Counted from the first letter of the stretch, positions 1-4,935 are shown. The stretch is 8,977 nt of DNA from Candidatus Collierbacteria bacterium (GCA_003531665.1 DQFC01000019.1:74863-83839); one strand, 5' to 3'. A program made the numbers and translations. Notes: a model not told the origin generated them from the sequence alone.

Positions 1-352
1 CTTGAATTTTTTTTCCTGAATCTAGTTTTAAATAAAGAGAATCCATCTTGTCATTTTTTTGATGGCGATAGTCTAAAAGTGAGTCTCCAAAAACCCTTTT
101 CATTCTTTCTTCATCCGAGTCTTCAGGTGAGGTGTTGGAAATAATGACTAAGTCGACATCTCCGAATGTTTCTTTGTCATCTAACGGTATTATTGGCTTT
201 ACTTCTGGAAACTCGTTTCGACATTTAGATATAATTTCTTCAATTGCAGCTAGGAACTCGGGTTTAGTTAGTCTTTCAGCTTCCGAACCGAATCTTTTTT
301 CGATTGGCTCATATTTTACCTCCCTGCTCATGGCTTCAAGTTTTATGGTCAT
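1..352 (-). CDS. Nucleotidyltransferase-like protein, 5' part only
   Basis: An uninterrupted minus-strand frame of 117 codons runs off the left edge, so the C-terminus is missing. The product begins MTIKLEAMSREVKYEP. Around residues 61-70 it has KETFGDVDLVI, which resembles the G-x-D-x-D metal-binding strand of polymerase-beta-type nucleotidyltransferases (family knowledge; the match is short). The rest of the visible part is charged and soluble, with no membrane segment or signal peptide. I chose ATG at 352 because a perfect TATAAT lies 6 nt upstream, the spacing seen at other leaderless starts here; ATG at 331 is an in-frame alternative. A GGGAGGT followed by ATG just inside the gene (about 312-326) is out of frame and leads to a stop after 14 codons, so I ignore it. 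The function is a weak guess; the coding call is firmer. Confidence 0.6.
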   Translation of the reverse strand, partial: MTIKLEAMSREVKYEPIEKRFGSEAERLTKPEFLAAIEEIISKCRNEFPEVKPIIPLDDKETFGDVDLVIISNTSPEDSDEERMKRVFGDSLLDYRHQKNDKMDSLYLKLDSGKKIQ

Positions 353-358
353 GCTTAG

Positions 359-364
359 ATTATA
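359..364 (-). promoter_or_regulatory. -10 box of a leaderless promoter
   Basis: TATAAT on the minus strand, 6 nt before the ATG at 352. Transcription would start at or next to the A of the start codon. I see no convincing -35 hexamer. Confidence 0.55.
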
Positions 365-415
365 CCGATTCGTATTTGTAGAAAAGGAGAATGACTTGAA
401 AAATTTGTTCGTGAT

Positions 416-492
416 TCGAGTCCCGTAACGATTGTTCAAATAAAAATCTCCCGACAAGCGAGAGATTTTATTTGGGGTGGATTACGGGACTC
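416..492. repeat. 77-bp direct repeat, left copy (tRNA-His 3' end plus hairpin)
   Basis: This stretch matches 1798-1874 at 76 of 77 positions (T436 versus C1818). It contains the last part of tRNA-His (T-loop, 3' T-stem strand, 3' acceptor strand, C73 and CCA; 473-492), the hairpin that follows the tRNA (436-475), and the inverted T-arm (from 416). No tRNA body adjoins it: after 492 the sequence leaves tRNA-His. The pair brackets the exchanger gene in the manner of attL/attR sites at a tRNA 3' end. No integrase gene is present, so integration is inferred. Confidence 0.85.
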
Positions 493-606
493 CCCTCATT
501 TTCATTCGGGACCTGTCTCACCGGGTTCGTTACGAAACCGGTTCCGACTTTCGAGTCCCGATTTAATCCATAAAATAAGTTACCGCAAGGGTAACTTTGT
601 TTATGG
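476..606 (-). repeat. Orphan tRNA-tail module (no adjacent tRNA)
   Basis: Read on the minus strand it has the module order seen after the tRNAs in this window. There is a long hairpin (568-606) with minus-strand loop CTTGC, then AATCG and the inverted T-arm CGGGACTCGA (551-560). CGGA and the 23-nt imperfect palindrome (520-542, centre 531) with GAG follow, and it ends in GGAGTCCC plus the tRNA-His 3' end. The second hairpin is missing. No tRNA lies upstream of the module on this strand. The rest of 353-724 holds the left 77-bp repeat, a short possible coding remnant and the exchanger promoter. Confidence 0.75.
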
Positions 607-712
607 GGTTCTTGATGATGAGTTCTTAGAACCAGTTTGTGCGCAGATAGACAGGTTGAGGAGTATGTTTATGCCTGTTTACTGTTGATAAATCGTGTGG
701 CGAAAATATATC

Positions 713-718
713 TATAAT
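713..718 (+). promoter_or_regulatory. -10 box of a leaderless promoter (exchanger)
   Basis: Perfect TATAAT, 6 nt before the ATG at 725. There is no Shine-Dalgarno sequence between them and no clear -35 at 16-18 bp. Confidence 0.6.
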
Positions 719-724
719 GATTAT

Positions 725-1657
725 ATGGAAGTTGTTCTGCTCAATTTTGCAATCGGTTTAGTTGTATTGTTGTTTTCAACTCAAAAGTTAGTGGCTTTGG
801 CTGAAAAAATTTCTCGCAAATTTCGTGTATCCCCTCTCATTGTTGGTATCACAGTTGTCGCTATTGGAACTTCATTACCTGAACTTACAGTCTCAGTTAT
901 CTCAATTTTAAAAAATGACTCCGGTTTGGCAATGGGAAATATCATAGGATCAAATATCGTAAATATTCTAATGGTATTTCCAGTAGGTTTATTGCTCGGT
1001 AATTTAAGAATTGGGACTACCAAAACCCAAAAGAACGCATTAATACTCCTGGGGGTTACCGCTTTGTTTTTTCTTTCAAGGTATACGGGTGAATTTAGAA
1101 AGATATTTGGAATATCCTTAATTGGATTATCAGTTTTGGTAAGTTATATTGAGTATCAATTTGCTGTTTCTGGTAGACTTCACGAGGATTTAAAACAATT
1201 TAAAAAAGATCACAAAGAGAAGCTTAGTTCGTTCTCATATCTAATTGGCTTGTTTCTAATAGTTGGAATAATCGCCGGTGGTATTCTGGTTGTAAATTCA
1301 ATTGAGGGAATTTCGCTTTTGACTGGTATTTCTACGACTGTTCTGGGACTGACTTTGTCGGCTGTGGCCACCTCTTTACCTGAACTGTTAACGACTATAT
1401 TTAGCCAAAAGGATCATCAGGAAAAAATTACCATTGGTAATGTGATTGGCAGCAACATATACAACCTTTTACTAATTGGTGGAATTGTGTCCTTGTTCCC
1501 TCTTACCAAAGTTGTGTCTGTAAGTGAGTGGCTTTGGCTTGGTGTAACAACCTTGGCCTTCGTATTTATTATAAAATTTTACAAAGGATCAAGACCGCCA
1601 AAGTTTATTGGTCTTTTACTTCTACTATTCTTCTTCATTTATATTTTCACTCAGTAG
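725..1657 (+). CDS. CaCA-family Na+/Ca2+ (cation/proton) exchanger, YrbG-like
   Basis: 310-residue integral membrane antiporter that would move Ca2+ or a related cation out of the cell against Na+ or H+. Both alpha repeats that form the ion site are visible. The first has GTSLPE (48-53) followed by GNIIGSN (71-77); the second has ATSLPE (215-220) followed by GNVIGSN (238-244). The two acidic residues expected to bind cation (E53, E220) are kept. Hydrophobic helices come in two homologous halves joined by a charged loop (about 150-170), and the length is typical of bacterial members. I start at ATG 725 rather than the upstream in-frame GTG (695), because the GTG lies upstream of the TATAAT at 713-718, outside the predicted transcript. 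The gene stands alone, running opposite to the flanking modules, between two copies of the tRNA-His 3' end, which suggests arrival on a small integrated segment. Ion specificity cannot be told from sequence. Confidence 0.93.
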   Translation: MEVVLLNFAIGLVVLLFSTQKLVALAEKISRKFRVSPLIVGITVVAIGTSLPELTVSVISILKNDSGLAMGNIIGSNIVNILMVFPVGLLLGNLRIGTTKTQKNALILLGVTALFFLSRYTGEFRKIFGISLIGLSVLVSYIEYQFAVSGRLHEDLKQFKKDHKEKLSSFSYLIGLFLIVGIIAGGILVVNSIEGISLLTGISTTVLGLTLSAVATSLPELLTTIFSQKDHQEKITIGNVIGSNIYNLLLIGGIVSLFPLTKVVSVSEWLWLGVTTLAFVFIIKFYKGSRPPKFIGLLLLLFFFIYIFTQ

Positions 1658-1700
1658 TGACTTAAATATACACTGATATATCAATCTATACCATATTTTT

Positions 1701-1857
1701 GGGTGGATTACGAGAATGGGACTCTCTCAGATAATTGTCTGCTGACAATTTCTTCGAACCCGACTCGCAGAGATCGTTACGAGCTCTGCTCCGTCACTCG
1801 AGTCCCGTAACGATTGTCCAAATAAAAATCTCCCGACAAGCGAGAGATTTTATTTGG
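1701..1857 (-). repeat. tRNA-tail module of tRNA-His
   Basis: Minus-strand order after tRNA-His: a hairpin (1818-1857), then AATCG, then an inverted T-arm that pairs perfectly over 13 bp with TCGAGTCCCGTAA of the tRNA. CGGA, a 23-nt palindrome (1767-1789, outer stem GCAGAG/CTCTGC, centre 1778) and GAG come next. A second hairpin follows, AATTGTC/GACAATT with minus-strand loop AGCA (1733-1750), then GAGTCCC. The module ends with a 12-bp copy of the tRNA 3' end (1701-1712). Five extra bases (1713-1717) interrupt that final copy, at the point where the Gly and Arg modules carry a GC-rich palindrome. Confidence 0.85.
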
Positions 1858-1874
1858 GGTGGATTACGGGACTC
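1798..1874. repeat. 77-bp direct repeat, right copy (within tRNA-His and its tail)
   Basis: Partner of 416-492, with one mismatch. This copy is joined to the complete tRNA-His gene, so it is the likely original. Its ends are inverted repeats of each other: TCGAGTCCCGTAA at the left and TTACGGGACTCGA at the right. Confidence 0.85.
1818..1857 (-). terminator. Hairpin after tRNA-His, probable terminator
   Basis: CCAAATA pairs with TATTTGG and the inner CTCTCG with CGGGAG, around a minus-strand CTTGT pentaloop. The 3' arm is T-rich. The CCA end of the tRNA forms the first bases of the stem, so the hairpin abuts the mature 3' end. Confidence 0.65.
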
Positions 1875-1931
1875 GAACCCGCGATCTCCTCCTCCACAGG
1901 GAGGCGCTTTACCAACTAAGCTAAACCCACC
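1855..1931 (-). tRNA. tRNA-His (GTG), with CCA
   Basis: Cloverleaf read on the minus strand. G-1 (1931) pairs with C73 (1858), the histidine identity element. The acceptor stem is GTGGGTT/AATCCAC. The anticodon stem CCTCC/GGAGG encloses loop CTGTGGA with anticodon GTG. The T-loop is TTCGAGT. CCA is encoded (1855-1857), unlike the other four tRNAs here, but it is also part of the following hairpin and may be fortuitous. Confidence 0.95.
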
Positions 1932-2001
1932 ATCTGACAGTTCTGACTGTACACAGTATATTTTACCTCAAAAGACGGCTTGAATGGTAAAATTACCCCA
2001 T
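1932..2001. promoter_or_regulatory. Divergent promoters of tRNA-His and tRNA-Pro
   Basis: Leftward: minus-strand TATACT (1955-1960), leaving a leader of about 20 nt that contains the small inverted repeat ACAGT/ACTGT (1937-1950). Rightward: TAAAAT (1988-1993) preceded by TG, an extended -10, 8 nt before tRNA-Pro. No clear -35 for either. Confidence 0.5.
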
Positions 2002-2075
2002 CGGGGTGTAGCTCAGATGGCTAGAGCGCTGCGTTTGGGACGCAGAGGCCGGAGGTTCGAGTCCTCTCACCCCGA
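2002..2075 (+). tRNA. tRNA-Pro (TGG)
   Basis: Acceptor stem CGGGGTG/CACCCCG with the C1-G72 pair typical of bacterial proline tRNAs and A73. Anticodon stem CTGCG/CGCAG with loop TTTGGGA gives anticodon TGG. The T-arm is GGAGG/CCTCT with loop TTCGAGT. The next bases are CAA, so CCA must be added after transcription. Confidence 0.95.
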
Positions 2076-2228
2076 CAATAACAAAAATTACCCTAGTGGT
2101 AACTTTTTGTTATGTTGAATCGTGAGGAGACTCGAATGCCGGAGCTGAACCTGTAACAGTTTCAGCGAGGCGGGTCTTGAGGCAGTTTTTACTGAAACTG
2201 ACCGAAAGGAGTCCTCTCACCCCGACAA
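2076..2228 (+). repeat. tRNA-tail module of tRNA-Pro
   Basis: Module order: a hairpin (2078-2113), AATCG (2118-2122), and an inverted T-arm ending GACTCGA that pairs with TCGAGTC of this tRNA. CGGA and a 23-nt palindrome (2144-2166, outer stem GCTGAA/TTCAGC, inner CTGT/ACAG, centre 2155) follow, then GAG. GGTCTTGAGGCA leads into a second stem GTTT/AAAC closed by GACC. It ends in a perfect 20-bp copy (2209-2228) of 2059-2078, the tRNA 3' end plus three bases. This is the cleanest copy, with no insertion in the final repeat. Confidence 0.88.
2078..2113 (+). terminator. Hairpin after tRNA-Pro, probable terminator
   Basis: Outer ATAAC/GTTAT and AAAAA/TTTTT with one bulged C (2103), inner TTACC/GGTAA, loop CTAGT. 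The T-run sits in the 3' arm, so it could act in either direction. Confidence 0.65.
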
Positions 2229-2243
2229 AGGCTGGATCTCGGG

Positions 2244-2289
2244 TACAATGACAGTAACCGCACCCTTCAAATTTATTTTAGGAGGCCAG
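2244..2289 (+). promoter_or_regulatory. Promoter and ribosome binding site of the 2290 gene
   Basis: TACAAT (2244-2249) is a good -10, giving a start near 2256 and a leader of about 34 nt. AGGAGG (2280-2285) lies 4 nt before ATG 2290 and fixes that start. GGGTACAATGACA (2241-2253) recurs exactly at 7291-7303. Confidence 0.6.
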
Positions 2290-2619
2290 ATGGATAGACG
2301 TGCTTGGTTGTTACTTTTAACCTCTTTGTTCGCCTTCTTTTCCGGTTTACTTTGGGGATGGTCTATGATCAGTGGTTTTTTACCACATGTTTTCCCAACA
2401 ATGATTTTTTTTGTCACGGTAGGATTGATTTTCGTTTTTTTTGAAACACTCAGGACTCTATTGCGAGTAAGTATATTCATTGATATTCCTGGTACCATTT
2501 TTTTGACTGGATTGATGGTGCTGGGATCGTTCGTGATTACCAATGCATGGATGACATTATTAGTGGCCATATTCCTAATACTAATATCCTTTTTGATTGA
2601 ACACGCTACTCCTAGATAG
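2290..2619 (+). CDS. Small four-helix membrane protein of unknown function
   Basis: 109 residues, almost all hydrophobic. About four membrane segments can be seen (near 5-24, 33-52, 62-82 and 84-103), with positively charged ends (MDRR at the N-terminus, ATPR at the C-terminus). I recognise no motif or catalytic residue and give no function. The frame can be extended upstream to an ATG at 2248, but that ATG overlaps the -10 box. The 2290 start has a perfect AGGAGG and is preferred. The gene sits alone between the tRNA-Pro module and its own terminator (2627-2650), just ahead of tRNA-Gly, so it is probably monocistronic. Confidence 0.75.
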   Translation: MDRRAWLLLLTSLFAFFSGLLWGWSMISGFLPHVFPTMIFFVTVGLIFVFFETLRTLLRVSIFIDIPGTIFLTGLMVLGSFVITNAWMTLLVAIFLILISFLIEHATPR

Positions 2620-2626
2620 ATGTTTT

Positions 2627-2650
2627 CCCCACCAATCCGGTGGGGTTTTT
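2627..2650 (+). terminator. Rho-independent terminator
   Basis: Stem CCCCACC/GGTGGGG, loop AATCC, then TTTTT (2646-2650). It ends the small membrane gene 8 nt after its stop codon. Confidence 0.88.
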
Positions 2651-2652
2651 GA

Positions 2653-2658
2653 TAAAAT
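2653..2658 (+). promoter_or_regulatory. Extended -10 box of tRNA-Gly
   Basis: TGATAAAAT: TAAAAT with a TG one base upstream, 9 nt before the tRNA. It lies directly after the T-tract of the preceding terminator. Confidence 0.5.
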
Positions 2659-2667
2659 AGCTTTTAT

Positions 2668-2738
2668 GCGGGTGTCGTATACCGGTATTACCTCAGCTTT
2701 CCAAGCTGATGAAAGGGGTCCGACTCCCCTCACCCGCT
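2668..2738 (+). tRNA. tRNA-Gly (TCC)
   Basis: Acceptor stem GCGGGTG/CACCCGC with U73, as usual for glycine. Anticodon stem TCAGC/GCTGA with loop TTTCCAA gives anticodon TCC. The D-stem keeps only three good pairs. The T-loop reads TCCGACT, with C instead of the nearly universal U at position 55. CCA is not encoded. At 71 nt it is slightly short. Confidence 0.92.
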
Positions 2739-2739
2739 C

Positions 2740-2784
2740 ACTATACAAAAAAGTCTCCCTTGCGGAGACGTTTTTGTATATAGT
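2740..2784 (+). terminator. Hairpin after tRNA-Gly, probable terminator
   Basis: Outer ACTATA/TATAGT, A-run against T-run, inner GTCTCC/GGAGAC, loop CTTGC. Confidence 0.65.
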
Positions 2785-2888
2785 AATCGAAATTGAAGGA
2801 GGAGTCGGACAGGCGGAGCTGATTTTGTGACAAACTCAGCGAGCCAGCTTGAGAAATCGTCACCAGACGATTATCGAATGACGACTCC

Positions 2889-2908
2889 CCCGCCTACCGG
2901 CGGGCAGG
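2889..2908. repeat. GC-rich palindromic repeat, diverged copy
   Basis: CCCGCCTACCGGCGGGCAGG matches the perfect palindrome at 6172-6191 at 16 of 20 positions. It splits the terminal tRNA-Gly copy at the same place as in the Arg module. Confidence 0.7.
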
Positions 2909-2957
2909 CCTCACCCGCTCCGTGTATTTAAAATGTGATGAAGAAGTTGATCCTATT

Positions 2958-3263
2958 CTATATTAATCCGGTAAAAAGAAGAATCAAGGCCACTATGGTG
3001 ATGGTGGCGAAAATACCAACAGTTTTTAGAAATAAATTGACCGCTTCCTTCTTTTTACCCTCGAGAAAAAGCATCAGTGGTTGATAAAAAAACAGAAATG
3101 CCATGACGGCAACGGATAGTGTCAAAAGCGATAGAAATACTATCGGTGCAAAAAAGGTATCTGGCTTATTCTTTAATGGCTGTGTCGCGAAGTTCATAAC
3201 TGTGACTCCGAGGATGATATATGCTGCGGCGCTAAGGGCATTGACAAATGGGTTCTTAGTCAT
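2958..3263 (-). CDS. Small three-helix membrane protein, conserved-type CPR hypothetical
   Basis: 101 residues with three hydrophobic segments: about 8-26, 40-66 (continuous and long) and 79-101. A basic loop, LEGKKKEAVN, lies between the second and third, so that loop is probably cytoplasmic. I have a general memory of similar short proteins (NPF-NALSA-AY at the start, KKKEAVNLFLKTVG near the end) in many Patescibacteria, without any assigned function; this should be checked. There is no catalytic motif. The start has no Shine-Dalgarno sequence, but TACAAT lies exactly 6 nt upstream, as for other leaderless genes here. It follows the amidoligase-like gene by 32 nt on the same strand, yet has its own promoter. 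Confidence 0.8.
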   Translation of the reverse strand: MTKNPFVNALSAAAYIILGVTVMNFATQPLKNKPDTFFAPIVFLSLLTLSVAVMAFLFFYQPLMLFLEGKKKEAVNLFLKTVGIFATITIVALILLFTGLI

Positions 3264-3269
3264 ATTTAG

Positions 3270-3275
3270 ATTGTA
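3270..3275 (-). promoter_or_regulatory. -10 box of a leaderless promoter
   Basis: Minus-strand TGGTACAAT (an extended -10), 6 nt before ATG 3263. Confidence 0.58.
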
Positions 3276-3295
3276 CCAAATTGGCTTCTAGAACC

Positions 3296-4300
3296 TTATT
3301 TCACTTCGGAGATGGTCTTTTCGCGTCGGGATACTGCGGGATATTGCTTAACGATTTTACAGAGCTTTGATAGGGTTGATTCGCCGAAGAAGTTAATGAG
3401 TTCTTCGTCGTGTTGCATTCTTTGCAGTGCCTTGAAATATGTAGGTTCCGGTACTACATCGGTGGCATAAGTTTCATTCATTAGTGAGGCATAAAGAGAC
3501 CTAAGACATAGAGCTAAATTCAGAATATGGTCGTTGGCGTATTCGGATGAAAGAAGTCTGAACTCGGGGTGATTCAGTTCCCCAGCATGATTCCTTTGGA
3601 CCACGATATGGTCGTCGTCACCGTCGTACTCTTCAGGAAGCATGACAAAGGGAAGAATTCTGGTGAAACTTTCGTTAATGAAATCATTCTTGAATCTTTC
3701 ACTGTCAATATATTTATAAGCTCTCTTTTCTCCAAGTTTTAGATTATGTGTTTTACAGGAGAGATGAATGTGTTGCGATTTTATGACAGGTAGTAAATTC
3801 TCCTTTTGTGCCACTTTTCTGATGGAATCTGCGAGCCAACATACATTATCGTAATGGGCTTCTAAGTTTTGTGGGGCAGTGCGAAATTCGATCATAAGCT
3901 TGGAATCTCTGGTACAAGGATAAAACTCATTCGGATATTTCTTCTGCAAAGCTTTGGCAAAATTCGCAACCCTTAAAACTTTCCTCCGATGATCTGTAGT
4001 GTAATTTGGGTTTCTGGTTCTCCGAATAAAGGTTTCCCAGTCCAGATCCCAGTCTCTTTTCTCCATTCTTTCGTATTGTTTCAAAATTAAACCGGGATCG
4101 CTGTCCGGACTAAAAAACATAATTTCAAGTTCAGTACCGATCTGGAGACTATCTTTGTCGGCTCGCCAACCGCCCTCCAAGGCGTTTCGTAGTTGGTTAC
4201 TAAGGTATTTTAGTTCTTCGCTAACAACTCCGGTAGCTGGCCTCATGAACTGATCCGGTGTAAAGTTTTTAGGATTGAATCCACAATACTCTTTAGGCAT
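3296..4300 (-). CDS. Amidoligase / carboxylate-amine ligase-like protein (glutamine-synthetase fold)
   Basis: 334 residues, soluble. Motifs fit the COOH-NH2 ligase superfamily that includes glutamate-cysteine ligase and the stand-alone amidoligases. GTELEI has an E-x-E pair (E57, E59), a typical metal/ATP ligand strand. MIEFRTAP (E138, R140) follows, then a helix and HIHLS with paired histidines (177, 179), and later HPEFRLLSS (E246, R248). In the family these make an ATP-dependent peptide or amide bond between a carboxylate and an amine. The substrate is not evident, and there is no partner enzyme or obvious target peptide next to it, so gamma-glutamylcysteine synthesis is not supported. ATG 4300 has TAAAAT 6 nt upstream and no Shine-Dalgarno. 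Overall homology is judged from short motifs only. Confidence 0.62.
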   Translation of the reverse strand: MPKEYCGFNPKNFTPDQFMRPATGVVSEELKYLSNQLRNALEGGWRADKDSLQIGTELEIMFFSPDSDPGLILKQYERMEKRDWDLDWETFIRRTRNPNYTTDHRRKVLRVANFAKALQKKYPNEFYPCTRDSKLMIEFRTAPQNLEAHYDNVCWLADSIRKVAQKENLLPVIKSQHIHLSCKTHNLKLGEKRAYKYIDSERFKNDFINESFTRILPFVMLPEEYDGDDDHIVVQRNHAGELNHPEFRLLSSEYANDHILNLALCLRSLYASLMNETYATDVVPEPTYFKALQRMQHDEELINFFGESTLSKLCKIVKQYPAVSRREKTISEVK

Positions 4301-4306
4301 AATAAT

Positions 4307-4312
4307 ATTTTA
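4307..4312 (-). promoter_or_regulatory. -10 box of a leaderless promoter
   Basis: Minus-strand TGCTAAAAT (an extended -10), 6 nt before ATG 4300. Confidence 0.58.
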
Positions 4313-4423
4313 GCATATTTGATATATTTAGCGGCACTCTGATACTGTTTGTAGTCTGTTTTTAACTTATCTAGACCAGCTCACGTAAAAGGCCTATAGC
4401 TAGCTTTTTGAGGTATTTTGGTG

Positions 4424-4454
4424 TATGATATCAAAAATCTTTAACAATAGGAGG
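4424..4454 (+). promoter_or_regulatory. Promoter and ribosome binding site of the 4459 gene
   Basis: TATGAT (4424-4429) is a reasonable -10; AGGAGG (4449-4454) lies 4 nt before the ATG. The 4313-4423 stretch between the divergent genes shows no other clear signal. Confidence 0.5.
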
Positions 4455-4458
4455 CTAT

Positions 4459-4935
4459 ATGTCTTATCCCAGGCACATTGTAAAATGGCTGATGGAGGAA
4501 GCCAAACTCTGCTTCTTTTGTGGCGAAGCCCTGACAAGCTTAGACTTCAGCGAAGTACATAGCACTACCGGTCTTCATCTGGTATTTTCCCCCGCCTCCA
4601 ACCCACCCAGGGATGTATACCTTGTAACCGACCCACCGCAAGAGTTTTCCTATATGTTAGGAAAGATCTATGAGCTGGAAAATGAGTTTCATCTTCCCAG
4701 AACATTGTCAGATCCAAGGGGGTACAAAGGAGACGCGGTCGTGGTACATCGTCTGTGTCATGACAAAGTTAAGAAAATGGCATTGGAACTTTGCCGAAGG
4801 AGAATTCAGGGTTTTAGCGGTGGTACTCCAACGCCTAAAATTCTGAATGAGGTGTCGAGGAACTTTAAGTTTTACGAAACGAAGTTTAACTATCTATTTA
4901 ATGCAAAACAGAGCCGTAGATCCCTGTCTAAATGA
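4459..4935 (+). CDS. Cys/His-containing protein, possible degenerate HNH or zinc-binding protein
   Basis: 158 residues, soluble, not recognised as a whole. Near the N-terminus is LCFFCGEAL, a CxxC knuckle (C18, C21). Around 97-101 comes HRLCH (H97, C100, H101) followed by DKVKKM. Together these could bind one zinc, and the spacing recalls HNH-type nuclease folds with a CxxC at the start and a C-H near the end, but no clear HNH core is visible. A Pro-rich middle (45-60) and a basic C-terminus (CRRR, QSRRSLSK) follow. The start is secure, with AGGAGG 4 nt upstream. The last codons overlap the terminator stem. It is transcribed away from the amidoligase-like gene and converges on the Nudix gene. 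Confidence 0.7.
   Translation: MSYPRHIVKWLMEEAKLCFFCGEALTSLDFSEVHSTTGLHLVFSPASNPPRDVYLVTDPPQEFSYMLGKIYELENEFHLPRTLSDPRGYKGDAVVVHRLCHDKVKKMALELCRRRIQGFSGGTPTPKILNEVSRNFKFYETKFNYLFNAKQSRRSLSK

Larger units (their letters stand above)
2739..2920 (+). repeat. tRNA-tail module of tRNA-Gly
   Basis: Order: a hairpin (2740-2784, loop CTTGC), AATCG (2785-2789), then inverted T-arm GGAGTCGGAC, which pairs with GTCCGACTCC of this tRNA. CGGA, a 23-nt palindrome (2818-2840, outer stem GCTGA/TCAGC, centre 2829) and GAG follow. CTTGAG leads into a second hairpin AATCGTC/GACGATT with loop ACCA, then CGACTCCC. A GC-rich palindromic insertion (2889-2908) comes before the 12-bp copy of the tRNA 3' end (2909-2920). 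With tRNA-Gly this fills the gene-free interval 2620-2957; 2921-2957 shows nothing. Confidence 0.86.

Noticed and set aside
132..428. Plus-strand open frame of 98 codons at the left edge
   Set aside because: It lies opposite the minus-strand nucleotidyltransferase-like frame, which has a more protein-like composition, a DVD motif and a well-placed -10 box.
695..724. Upstream GTG start for the exchanger
   Set aside because: The GTG is upstream of the TATAAT that precedes ATG 725, and the added residues (WRKYIYNDY) are not needed for the first helix.
416..1874. CRISPR-like array
   Set aside because: Repeats occur twice, 1.4 kb apart, with a gene between them; there are no regular short spacers.
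1735..1983. Open frame across the tRNA-His module and tRNA
   Set aside because: It runs through the antisense of a tRNA gene and a repeat; no ribosome binding site; its motif recurs opposite the Arg module.
2144..2166. Integron attC site interpretation of the palindromes
   Set aside because: The palindrome is flanked by CGGA/GAG with a GTRAC centre and lacks the RYYYAAC/GTTRRRY boxes at its ends; no integron integrase is visible.
2076..2228. T-box or other amino-acid riboswitch after tRNA-Pro
   Set aside because: No AGGGUGGNACCGCG-type T-box, and the module follows tRNA genes rather than preceding synthetase or transport genes; the next gene has its own promoter downstream of the module.
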